Assembly: GCA_913063055.1 (NCBI GenBank)
Contig: CAJXZK010000017.1
Location: forward strand, 1 to 38,435
Direction of reading: 5' to 3'
Length of the DNA stretch: 38,435 bases
DNA from: an uncultured bacterium
Lineage (GTDB): Bacteria; Cyanobacteriota; Vampirovibrionia; Obscuribacterales; Obscuribacteraceae
Positions 22,963-30,267 of this stretch are shown in pieces (positions within the stretch are counted from its first letter, which is position 1; each line of letters starts with the position of its first letter). The notes beneath the pieces were generated by a model. That model was not told the DNA's origin and ran no database searches. It was given only the letters and a program-made list of their open reading frames with translations. The position numbers and the translations under genes were made by a program.

Positions 22963-24879
22963 CTATTTGGCAAGGCCAGCCAATTCACGACTTTCGTGTT
23001 CAGCGGCCACGGCGTCATGGCTGCTGTACATTTGATCGATAAGTGACTTGTAGTTGCGGCCAACCACGTTGCGCTTGATCTTCAGTGTTGCTGTCAGTTC
23101 GCCAGCTTCCACTGATAACTCGTTGGCAAGAATGGCAAAGCGCTTCACTTGCTCATAGTCAGCCAGGTCTTTGGAGCGGGCCTGTAATTCTTTCTTGAGG
23201 AAGCCTAGCAGAGCTGTAGAGCGACTCAAATCGAAGTAAGAATCGAATTCCCAGTTTCTCTCGCGGGCAAAGTCACAGGCCGCTTGTTCATCAAGTGTAA
23301 TCAACGCCACCAAATGCTTTTGCTTATCGCCGAAGACCACTGCTTGAGTGACAAATGGTACTGTCTTCAATACCGCTTCGACTCTTTGCGGAGCAATATT
23401 TTTGCCAGCAGAGTTGATAATCAAATCTTTCTTGCGATCGGTAATTTTCAGGTAGCCATCGGCATCGATAGTACCGATATCACCGGTTTTGAACCATTCG
23501 CCTTCAAAGGCTTCGGCTGTGGCCTCAGGGTTGTTGTAATAGCCTTTAAAGATGGTCGGACCTTTGACCAGAATTTCGCCATCCTCGGCTAGTTTCTGAT
23601 GCACTGAGTCAACTGCAGGGCCCACGGTGCCGATCTTGACCTGACCAATGCGGTTGACATTGGTGGGGGCTGAAGTTTCCGTAAGTCCGTAGCCTTCAAG
23701 AGTGTTGATACCAACAGCATTGAAGAAAGTCAGTACTTCTTTTGTGGCAGGAGCGCCACCACTGACGATGATTTTCAGATTAGGGCCGATGCGCTCGCGT
23801 AGTTTTTCTAAGACCAGTTTGTCTGCAATTTTGTGTTTGAGCCACAGTAATGGGCCCACTTTCTTGCCTTCGCCCTGACATTCGACTACTTCTGCGCCGA
23901 CATCAAGACCCCAGTCAATTAATTTGCGTTTTTTGCCCGTAGCGCCATCTATGCCACTCTTGACCTTGGCATAAATACGATCAAGAACTCTCGGTACCAC
24001 TAATATTGTGGTCGGTTCTACTTCGATCATATTGCGGCCCATCATTTCTATGCTTTCAGCAAAGGCGCAAACTCCACCGTGGGCCAACCAGTAGAATTCA
24101 CCGCAGATGCGCTCAAATATGTGAGAAAGAGGCAGGTATGAGAGATAGACAGAGCGATCGTCTTCGGACAGAACTGGCTTCATGTCTTCAATAACGGCCA
24201 TAATATTGCCATGGGTCAAAGGCACGCCTTTGGGCACTCCAGTTGTACCAGAAGTGTAAATGATAGTGGCGATGCCATCTTTTGGTGTGCTCTTCATTCT
24301 GTCTTCCAGAATTTTCAAGTGAGCGGTATCGAGGCTGGCACCGAGTTTGCGTACCGATTCAATATCAGCTAGAAGACCGTTGGGCAAATTGTATTTGACC
24401 GCTAGCTCATCCACTGATTTGACATCAGCCGGCAAGAAGAAGAGCACGATTTTTTGTACAGTCGGTATTGAATCTCTTACAGCCAGGGCCCGTTTGAGAA
24501 GGTTTTCGTTTTGTACAAAGAGAACTTTTGCTTGCGAATTATTGATAATGAAATCAATATCGTTAGCTGAGGAAGTGGGATAGACCGGCACCGAAATCGC
24601 GCCATTAGATATGGTGGCGAGGTCGGCTGCAACCCAATAGTGAGTTGTCGAGGAGAAAATAGCTGCTTTTTCGCCAGCTTTCAGTCCTAGAGTCATCAAG
24701 CCAAGTGCTATTTGCTGCACCAGCTTGCTGAACTCACGCCAGTTCATGCTGCGATATGGCTCTTTTTTCTCTTTGTACTCAACGCAGTTGAGATGGTCGA
24801 GCTGTTTGGCACGAGCAAAGAAGACTGCCGCTATATTGCGATCAGTAATACTATCGGATATCTTCCGATCCACGAGCAT
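22963..24879 (-). CDS. Long-chain fatty-acid-CoA ligase (FadD15-like)
   Basis: An AMP-forming acyl-CoA synthetase of about 638 residues. Motifs: the P-loop ATIIYTSGTTGVPKGVPLTH, the LSYLPLSHIFERICGE block, GYGLTETSAPTNVN, and WFKTGDIGTIDADGYLKITD followed by the RKKDLIINSAGKNIAP hinge region. It activates long-chain fatty acids to acyl-CoA for beta-oxidation or lipid synthesis. I chose the ATG at 24879, with GAGG eight bases upstream; the track's GTG three codons earlier overlaps that site. It is likely the entry point to the pathway served by the EtfAB/ETF-QO operon at 32162-35887. Confidence 0.93.
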   Translation of the reverse strand: MLVDRKISDSITDRNIAAVFFARAKQLDHLNCVEYKEKKEPYRSMNWREFSKLVQQIALGLMTLGLKAGEKAAIFSSTTHYWVAADLATISNGAISVPVYPTSSANDIDFIINNSQAKVLFVQNENLLKRALAVRDSIPTVQKIVLFFLPADVKSVDELAVKYNLPNGLLADIESVRKLGASLDTAHLKILEDRMKSTPKDGIATIIYTSGTTGVPKGVPLTHGNIMAVIEDMKPVLSEDDRSVYLSYLPLSHIFERICGEFYWLAHGGVCAFAESIEMMGRNMIEVEPTTILVVPRVLDRIYAKVKSGIDGATGKKRKLIDWGLDVGAEVVECQGEGKKVGPLLWLKHKIADKLVLEKLRERIGPNLKIIVSGGAPATKEVLTFFNAVGINTLEGYGLTETSAPTNVNRIGQVKIGTVGPAVDSVHQKLAEDGEILVKGPTIFKGYYNNPEATAEAFEGEWFKTGDIGTIDADGYLKITDRKKDLIINSAGKNIAPQRVEAVLKTVPFVTQAVVFGDKQKHLVALITLDEQAACDFARERNWEFDSYFDLSRSTALLGFLKKELQARSKDLADYEQVKRFAILANELSVEAGELTATLKIKRNVVGRNYKSLIDQMYSSHDAVAAEHESRELAGLAK

Positions 24880-25032
24880 GTAAAGCACCTCAGATTCCCA
24901 GCAGGCGTTATTATAATAGGTTTTCAGTATGCCAAATGAAGCCTAAATTATCTGAACCTGCCAAAGCCTTCTTTTGGGCCTCGGTTGGGCTTTTTTTCAT
25001 TTTCGGCCGAGCATTATAAGCTGCTAATTTTG

Positions 25033-25923
25033 TTAAGAGACTGACAATCTTTCTTTCGAGACTTCGTCCATCCAGGTCGTCAGCAGTTCGACGAGTTCGT
25101 CAAGAACCGGGTCAAACATTAGGTCGTGCCAGGCTTCGGGGAAGGAGTGCTGACGCTTGCTGGGGGCATTTAGACGATCGAAAATTGCTTGACTGACAAC
25201 GTTGTTTACGATGGTTTCTTGACCAGAGGTAAACATGTAGGCAGGGCAAGGAATTTTGCGGGGGGAAGACTTGGTTTCTTGGGTGAGCTTGAGTAGCTCG
25301 AGCAATGTGCGGGCGGTGAGGACAAATTTGCGATCCGGATCATTGGCTAGCCAATTTCGCACTTGGGGCTCACGAGTAATCTGGTCGGTGGTGTAAGGCA
25401 GCGCAATCTCAGTGTCAGGCTGGAGCAGAGCCGTGGCCATCGATTTGACGCGATAGGTTAGTTTGAACATGTCAGGATGGCCATCGAAGCCCGGAGAAAA
25501 CATGACAAGGCCAGACGGGCTAATTTGACTGAGGGCTTTCAGAGCGACTACGGCACCCATACTATTTCCCATGACAAATATTGGTCTGTCGCCAACGGTT
25601 TCGCGCAAGTGCTCATAGGAATCTTTGAGGTCGTTGAGCCATTGCTGCTTCATCATCAATACTTGGTCAGAGCGCTTGCCAAATCCAACTTGGTCGTAGG
25701 CAAGAGCGAAGATTCTCTTCACCTTTAAGCGTCTAGCCAGGGCTTCAAACCAGCCACTATGGGCACCCAGCCCGTGCACGAGCAATACGGCGGCGCGACA
25801 ATCGGCTGACGAGCCCCAAGTGCGCGCCTTAATCAAATGATTTTCGCCTTGAGTCAGAGGCTGAGATCGTGGGACGATGTCAACGAATGAACAAGTCGGA
25901 GTGAGCTTAATATCTTGTGTCAT
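25033..25923 (-). CDS. Alpha/beta hydrolase (monoacylglycerol lipase-like, S33 type)
   Basis: 296 residues. Oxyanion HGLGAHSGWFEALARRL, nucleophile S121 in GNSMG, and His H266 in AWHDLMFDP. The usual catalytic Asp position reads E236 (SGQETIVNN), so the triad may use Glu. No signal peptide. Its nearest style is the 'serine aminopeptidase S33'/monoglyceride lipase group, which would suit a role in releasing fatty acids for the FadD encoded beside it; substrate not known. A TATAAT lies only 11 bases before the ATG. Confidence 0.85.
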   Translation of the reverse strand: MTQDIKLTPTCSFVDIVPRSQPLTQGENHLIKARTWGSSADCRAAVLLVHGLGAHSGWFEALARRLKVKRIFALAYDQVGFGKRSDQVLMMKQQWLNDLKDSYEHLRETVGDRPIFVMGNSMGAVVALKALSQISPSGLVMFSPGFDGHPDMFKLTYRVKSMATALLQPDTEIALPYTTDQITREPQVRNWLANDPDRKFVLTARTLLELLKLTQETKSSPRKIPCPAYMFTSGQETIVNNVVSQAIFDRLNAPSKRQHSFPEAWHDLMFDPVLDELVELLTTWMDEVSKERLSVS

Positions 25924-25934
25924 AGCTGAGCGAT

Positions 25935-25940
25935 ATTATA
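25935..25940 (-). promoter_or_regulatory. -10 box close to the hydrolase start
   Basis: A consensus TATAAT on the minus strand, 11 bases before the ATG, would give an almost leaderless transcript. No matching -35 is clear. Confidence 0.35.
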
Positions 25941-26003
25941 GCTTCTGATACCACTTAAGATGTCTAGTCTCTCGCTATTCCCTTTTTAGTCAGCGGAAAA
26001 TCA

Positions 26004-27572
26004 ATGTACGGTAAGGACGGCTCCAGAAGCGATTCTTCATCTTCTCCCTCCCCAGGAGAACTAGACCCTGCTCGTGCTCCCAAAGACGGCAAGGGTGTTC
26101 CCTTTGTTGTGATTGGATTGATAGTTTGTACTCTTCTTGCGATTGGTTACATTGTCTTTACGCCAAAAGAAACACCCCTCGGAAAAGCTGCCAGCATGGT
26201 GCGTTCGAGTAAGGCGGCATCGGCAGTACCTCTGCTAGAGGAGTTAGTGCATCAGAATCCTGCTGATGTCAGTGTCTATCCCTGGCTGGCTCAAGCCTAT
26301 TTGGCTACCGATCGTTTTGCTGAAGGACGCACTGCTTTAGATACGGCTTTTAGAGTGCGCTGCCAAGATGTCAATCTGGCGCCGGTTGTCGATAGCTATT
26401 CGACTTTCTATCAAAATCATAATCACTATGAAGAAGCTGAGCGTCTCTACAATTCAGCTCTACAGGTAGTCAAGCCAGCTGAGCTGGCAAACAGCAGAGC
26501 ACGGATGTACTTGCGCTGGTCCGAGGCCAACCTGGCTAACGGCGCTATAGATAGCGCCGTCACTCATTTGAGCAAAGCCTGGCAATACGCCGATAGCCTC
26601 GATGAACCCTTGAAGTCTCAAGTTCCGCACCGCCTGGCTGAATGTTATCGACAACTGGCTGCCTTGGCTGAGACACGCGATAAAGACGAACAACAGGCCG
26701 TCGCTATGCTAGAGAAGAGCCTGACAGTTAGTGACGAACCCGGCACACGTATTGCCCTTGGTGCACTCTATAGCAAGCGCAAAGACACTAGTAAAGCGAT
26801 TGAAAACTACGAAATAGTCTGTAAGCAAGACGCTAACAACCTTGAGGTGCGTCACCGCTTGATTGAGCTTTTGCTAGCGAAAAAAGATCTTGAGCGGGCA
26901 CAGGAGGCCTTAACCGAGCTGGTCGACAAAGAAAAGAGCTTTGACAATTATGAGCTGCTTGCCAGCCTTAACTTGAAATTGCAAAACTATCCAGGAGCTG
27001 TGCGCTCACTTGAAGAGGCCGTTTCGCTTAAGCCTGAGGCTTCTATCTCATTGCTGAAGCAGCTTTTGAGCACTCTTAATACCTGGGGTGCAATCTTGGT
27101 CAAGGAGAATAAGGCACAAGAGGCTCTGTCAGTAAAAGGCCACGCTGAGCGTGTTGCTGAGCAACTGGCTATGCTTATCAAAGAGCAAAAGAAAGATGAA
27201 GTGAAGCCTGAGGCGGCCAAGAACGATAAGTGGAATCCTGGCACTCCCCCGATTTCAGTGATTTCTTCGAGAAACTGGTTGGTTAAGGGAAGCTTGACTC
27301 CGGAAGGTGAAATCAAGATCAAAAACATTTCAGGTGAAGCGGTAACTGACCTTACATTGACAGCTGTTTTCTACGATAATACAAAAAGACGCACCAATGG
27401 CTCAGTTGCTTTGCCGGTGGCTAACCCATCGTCTATCGCCTTTGCTCCAGGGGCCGAACGGACACTTTATTTTTCCTGTCCTAATATAGTTAAAGATGAT
27501 CATCAACTGGCCGTTATCATCTATTGGAAAGGAAAACTGCTGCAAGAATTTCCAGTTGTGAAGCAGCACTAA
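26004..27572 (+). CDS. Membrane-anchored TPR protein
   Basis: 522 residues. A Ser/Pro-rich cytoplasmic N-terminus, one membrane helix (about 32-53, VPFVVIGLIVCTLLAIGYIV), then at least six TPR-like units (SVYPWLAQAYLATDRFAEGR, IALGALYSKRKDTSKAIENY, NYELLASLNLKLQNYPGAVR). A C-terminal beta domain (about 405-520, VKGSLTPEGEIKIKNISGEA) resembles a FxLYD-like exported domain. It is probably an extracytoplasmic scaffold. It is the first gene of a plus-strand run of four, divergent from the hydrolase. Confidence 0.78.
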   Translation: MYGKDGSRSDSSSSPSPGELDPARAPKDGKGVPFVVIGLIVCTLLAIGYIVFTPKETPLGKAASMVRSSKAASAVPLLEELVHQNPADVSVYPWLAQAYLATDRFAEGRTALDTAFRVRCQDVNLAPVVDSYSTFYQNHNHYEEAERLYNSALQVVKPAELANSRARMYLRWSEANLANGAIDSAVTHLSKAWQYADSLDEPLKSQVPHRLAECYRQLAALAETRDKDEQQAVAMLEKSLTVSDEPGTRIALGALYSKRKDTSKAIENYEIVCKQDANNLEVRHRLIELLLAKKDLERAQEALTELVDKEKSFDNYELLASLNLKLQNYPGAVRSLEEAVSLKPEASISLLKQLLSTLNTWGAILVKENKAQEALSVKGHAERVAEQLAMLIKEQKKDEVKPEAAKNDKWNPGTPPISVISSRNWLVKGSLTPEGEIKIKNISGEAVTDLTLTAVFYDNTKRRTNGSVALPVANPSSIAFAPGAERTLYFSCPNIVKDDHQLAVIIYWKGKLLQEFPVVKQH

Positions 27573-27601
27573 GGGTTGTAGAAAATCGTATAACTGACGT
27601 A

Positions 27602-28165
27602 ATGCAAGAAAATTTCAATCCCGAATCAAGTAAATCTGAGGGCGATGAGCAAAATCGTCAACCTGCCGCTGCCCTACCCGAGCAAGCTGCAGTGCCGCCG
27701 CCCAGTCCTGTTGTGCCAAGTTGCCGACATGAGTATGTCCGTATTTTTCAGCGCCGATTAAAGGGTCTCGATCGTCGCTTGGTCTCGACAAAGGCTTATT
27801 TGCCGATTGGTTTCAAAATCGGCGATTTCGGCCATCTTGGTGACAATAGCTATTGCTTCTGCACCAAATGTAGGGCTCGGTTATACCCCAAGCGTACTCA
27901 GGCCGACAAATTGCAGGCCAGACTGGCTGCAGCTGCTGGAAAGCTTAGTGCTGAGCAAGATTTGCTTGATGAAGTTGGGTCAGATTTGATGCAAGAGGTC
28001 TTGAATGAATTTTCGGCCGAAAAGCTTTCTGCTGACAATATTGGAATTGATATACATGTAGAAGAGCTAGAGCCTGAAATGGTAGACGTTCAAGATATCG
28101 AGGCCGAAGGGGTTAAACTCTCAGACGAGGAGGATAGTTGTGCGTTGTCGGAAGAAGAAAACTAA
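27602..28165 (+). CDS. Small protein with putative zinc-binding Cys/His cluster
   Basis: I chose the ATG at 27602 (187 residues); the track's TTG at 27524 would overlap the previous gene by 49 bases and adds residues with no recognisable structure. Two halves are visible. Residues about 35-90 hold CRHEYVRIFQRRLKGLDRRL and CFCTKCRARLYPK, so one C-x-H and a C-x-C-x-x-C cluster may bind zinc. The C-terminal half is acidic and helical. No family recognised. The end overlaps the following 59-codon gene, whose ribosome site lies inside it. Confidence 0.65.
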   Translation: MQENFNPESSKSEGDEQNRQPAAALPEQAAVPPPSPVVPSCRHEYVRIFQRRLKGLDRRLVSTKAYLPIGFKIGDFGHLGDNSYCFCTKCRARLYPKRTQADKLQARLAAAAGKLSAEQDLLDEVGSDLMQEVLNEFSAEKLSADNIGIDIHVEELEPEMVDVQDIEAEGVKLSDEEDSCALSEEEN

Positions 28166-28319
28166 AGGCTGGCTGCATCTATTAGACCGCCTTATGTTCT
28201 TTAGTGCTGTGGTGCCCCCTGGCTATATCATTTATCGATTTGTGCGCTGGTTTGTCAGGCAAGAAGATGGGTTGAGTCGCTCTGAAGACTCGGATGATTC
28301 TGAGAGCGCTTTCGACTAA
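28140..28319 (+). CDS. 59-residue single-pass membrane protein (not in ORF track)
   Basis: A GTG start with a perfect AGGAGG six bases upstream opens 59 codons ending in TAA. It begins MRCRKKKTKGWLHLLDRL, then a hydrophobic stretch FFSAVVPPGYIIYRFVRWFV that could cross the membrane, and ends with an acidic tail (SEDSDDSESAFD). It fell just under the ORF-track cut-off. It overlaps the upstream gene by 26 bases and precedes the next by 27, so it sits squarely within an operon. The positive N-terminus suggests that end stays inside. Function unknown. Confidence 0.72.
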   Translation: MRCRKKKTKGWLHLLDRLMFFSAVVPPGYIIYRFVRWFVRQEDGLSRSEDSDDSESAFD

Positions 28320-28346
28320 GTCACTGGTTATGGCAAAAGAGCATTA

Positions 28347-28928
28347 ATGACTCGCTATCTATTGAGAGTATTTCGGGCAGCATTGGTCAGCTCATTGGGG
28401 TTGGGCGGCGGCATTGGCCTCCTGATTATGATTATTGTTTTGACCAGCAAAAACGAGCCCAATGCCTTTCATTATGGTCTGATGGCAGGCCTAACCATTG
28501 GTGGTATTTTTGCTCTTTTCACTATCGCTGTGCTTTTGCCCCTTGACCTTAGTGCCCACGTCTTTCTTAGCAAAGGTCGCTATCATCAAATTTGGGATCT
28601 TGAGCAGACTCGAGAAATAGAAGTGACAGGAACAGGTAAACAAGTTTTACACGCTGCCAGGCAAGCACTACTGGTAGTGCCCTATGTAACTCGGGTTTCA
28701 GATGATGTTGAGCACATGATCACCCGAGCCGCCAGCGGGCCGAGTTGGCGCTCTGGTGGCGAAGAAATGGAAGTTGAGCTAAATTGTCAGGCTGAGAATC
28801 AGTGGCAAGTAAAAATTGTCAGTAGACCACGCTCGAAAAATGTGGTTTTTGACTATGGCAAAAACTTTGAAAATGTTGAGACTTGGCTTGGTCAGTTCGA
28901 CACTCTTTTGAAAGAGAGCAAAGCTTGA
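28347..28928 (+). CDS. Two-helix membrane protein, unknown function
   Basis: 193 residues. Two membrane helices (about 13-33 LVSSLGLGGGIGLLIMIIVL, and 43-67 LMAGLTIGGIFALFTIAVLL) precede a soluble C-terminal domain with ARQALLVVPYVTRVSDDVEH and WQVKIVSRPRSKNVVFDYGK, probably alpha/beta. No family recognised. Last gene of the run begun at 26004, ending in a hairpin shared with its stop codon. Confidence 0.65.
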   Translation: MTRYLLRVFRAALVSSLGLGGGIGLLIMIIVLTSKNEPNAFHYGLMAGLTIGGIFALFTIAVLLPLDLSAHVFLSKGRYHQIWDLEQTREIEVTGTGKQVLHAARQALLVVPYVTRVSDDVEHMITRAASGPSWRSGGEEMEVELNCQAENQWQVKIVSRPRSKNVVFDYGKNFENVETWLGQFDTLLKESKA

Positions 28929-28955
28929 GCCCAAGCTTTCTTCCGTTTTACTTGA
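28920..28955 (+). terminator. Terminator of the 26004-28928 run
   Basis: AAAGCTTG-AGCC-CAAGCTTT (8-bp stem) followed by CTTCCGTTTT. The stem includes the TGA stop. The T-run is broken, so strength is moderate. Confidence 0.55.
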
Positions 28956-28991
28956 AGTAAGTTTAGGCCCAAGTTGTTAGTGCTTTTGAGT

Positions 28992-29588
28992 CTACTGTAG
29001 AAGTGAGGCAAGTTCGTCGGCGTGCTCTTCTTCAACGGCAAGAATATCTTCCAGCAATCTTCTTGTGGTTGAATCGCTACTGCCGATGTGTTCGATCATG
29101 CCGCGATATGACTCAATAGCAATTCTTTCGGCCACTAGATCTTCTTTGATCATATCTTTCAAATTAGAGCCGACTATGTATTCAGCATGACTGCGCTCAG
29201 TTAGCGTGTCAGGGTTGAGGTCTGGCTCACCGCCCAATTGGACGATACGGAGGGCCAGTCTGTCAGCGTGCTCTAGTTCTTCGTTAGAGTGAGCCAGAAA
29301 CTCTTGGGCTACTGATTCGGAGTTTACGCCGCGGGCCATGTAATAGTGGCGGCGATAGCGCATGACGCAGACCAGTTCGGTGGCCAGCGATTCATTGAGC
29401 ATCTTAATTAGCTTTTTGCGGTCGGCTGCATAGTCTGCTGTGACAGCACCATCCTCTACATGGCGACGAGCCCGCTCTCTTATTTCACTAACGCTATGTT
29501 TAGGCTGACCAGAATCTTTCTCTTTTTCTTTCTCCTTAACAGGTCCGCTATGATTTTTGTTATTGCTCTTATCCATTTTCCCAGCCAT
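28992..29588 (-). CDS. Ferritin-like / bacterioferritin-type protein
   Basis: 198 residues. An N-terminal Lys/Glu-rich tail (about 1-40) precedes a four-helix ferritin-like domain with paired iron ligands: LATELVCVMRYRRHYY, then the SNEELEHADRL motif, EDLVAERIAIESY, and the ILAVEEEHADELASLL motif. The E-x-x-H pairs fit a di-iron centre for iron storage or peroxide detoxification. No haem-binding Met could be assigned, so 'bacterioferritin' is the nearest name only. ATG with GGAG eight bases upstream. Confidence 0.88.
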   Translation of the reverse strand: MAGKMDKSNNKNHSGPVKEKEKEKDSGQPKHSVSEIRERARRHVEDGAVTADYAADRKKLIKMLNESLATELVCVMRYRRHYYMARGVNSESVAQEFLAHSNEELEHADRLALRIVQLGGEPDLNPDTLTERSHAEYIVGSNLKDMIKEDLVAERIAIESYRGMIEHIGSSDSTTRRLLEDILAVEEEHADELASLLQ

Positions 29589-29701
29589 CGTTGTTTCTCC
29601 AGTTCTCTAGGCGCAAGGGCAATCTTGCTGTGCCTGCAGCAGTGAAGACTAACCGCGGGCTGATTAGTTCCACTTTTGCCTTAATGTGGTAACTTGAACC
29701 T

Positions 29702-30163
29702 ATGAGCCCTGAGCAAACTCAAATTCAAGCCGCAACCGAAGCGGCAATTTTATCGGTGAAACTATTGCATGCTGGTTTGTCAGTGGCTGGATTTTCTCTG
29801 GGCGTTGCCATTCTCTTCTTCGGCCGTCCTGGCCTGACTGTGCGCACAGCAATTGTTGCTGGCAGTGCCCTGACCTTGGTTTGCTCAATTTTGCTTGGCG
29901 GCGACCTTTTCTCAACTGTGCTGATCGACGATCGATTTACTGCTTTGCGTCGCCTCGGCTGGTTTGCTCTTGGTTTACTCTTTGGCGCTGGTCGCGGCGA
30001 CCGTATTGTCAATTGGATTCGGCCGCCGCAGGTTCCAGTATTTATTAGCGAGCCAATATTTAAGGTTGATGCCGGGTCTGACTTAGCACCCGACGGCCAA
30101 GCCGAAAATAGTGTTGAGAAGCCGGGCTCAATTATTCAGCCTGAAAATAGCGATGGCAATTAG
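29702..30163 (+). CDS. Small membrane protein, unknown function
   Basis: 153 residues with three hydrophobic segments (about 15-40, 46-68 and 80-98; AGFSLGVAILFF, AIVAGSALTLVCSILLGG, LGWFALGLLFGAGRG) and a polar C-terminal tail. No family recognised. It is divergent from the ferritin-like gene and followed by a small hairpin. Confidence 0.6.
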   Translation: MSPEQTQIQAATEAAILSVKLLHAGLSVAGFSLGVAILFFGRPGLTVRTAIVAGSALTLVCSILLGGDLFSTVLIDDRFTALRRLGWFALGLLFGAGRGDRIVNWIRPPQVPVFISEPIFKVDAGSDLAPDGQAENSVEKPGSIIQPENSDGN

Positions 30164-30204
30164 CCTCTCCCAATAGCATTTATAAACATGGCCTTTCGTA
30201 TTTT

Positions 30205-30227
30205 CCCCACTGACGTGGGGCGTTTCT
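30205..30227 (+). terminator. Possible weak terminator
   Basis: CCCCAC-TGAC-GTGGGG, a perfect 6-bp stem followed by CGTTTC, 42 bases after the stop of the membrane protein gene. The T-run is poor. Confidence 0.35.
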
Positions 30228-30267
30228 GGCAGCAATATATGTATAGCTAGATCTATTTTGGTGCTCA

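Noticed and set aside
24960-24998. Plus-strand terminator in the FadD-hydrolase spacer
   Set aside because: AAAGCC/GGCTTT with a following T-run can form, but the loop is long, both flanking genes are on the minus strand, and the minus-strand T-run is absent.
27524-27601. N-terminal extension of the 213-residue ORF
   Set aside because: It would start at a TTG inside the previous gene with 49 bases of overlap, and the added residues look like out-of-frame sequence.
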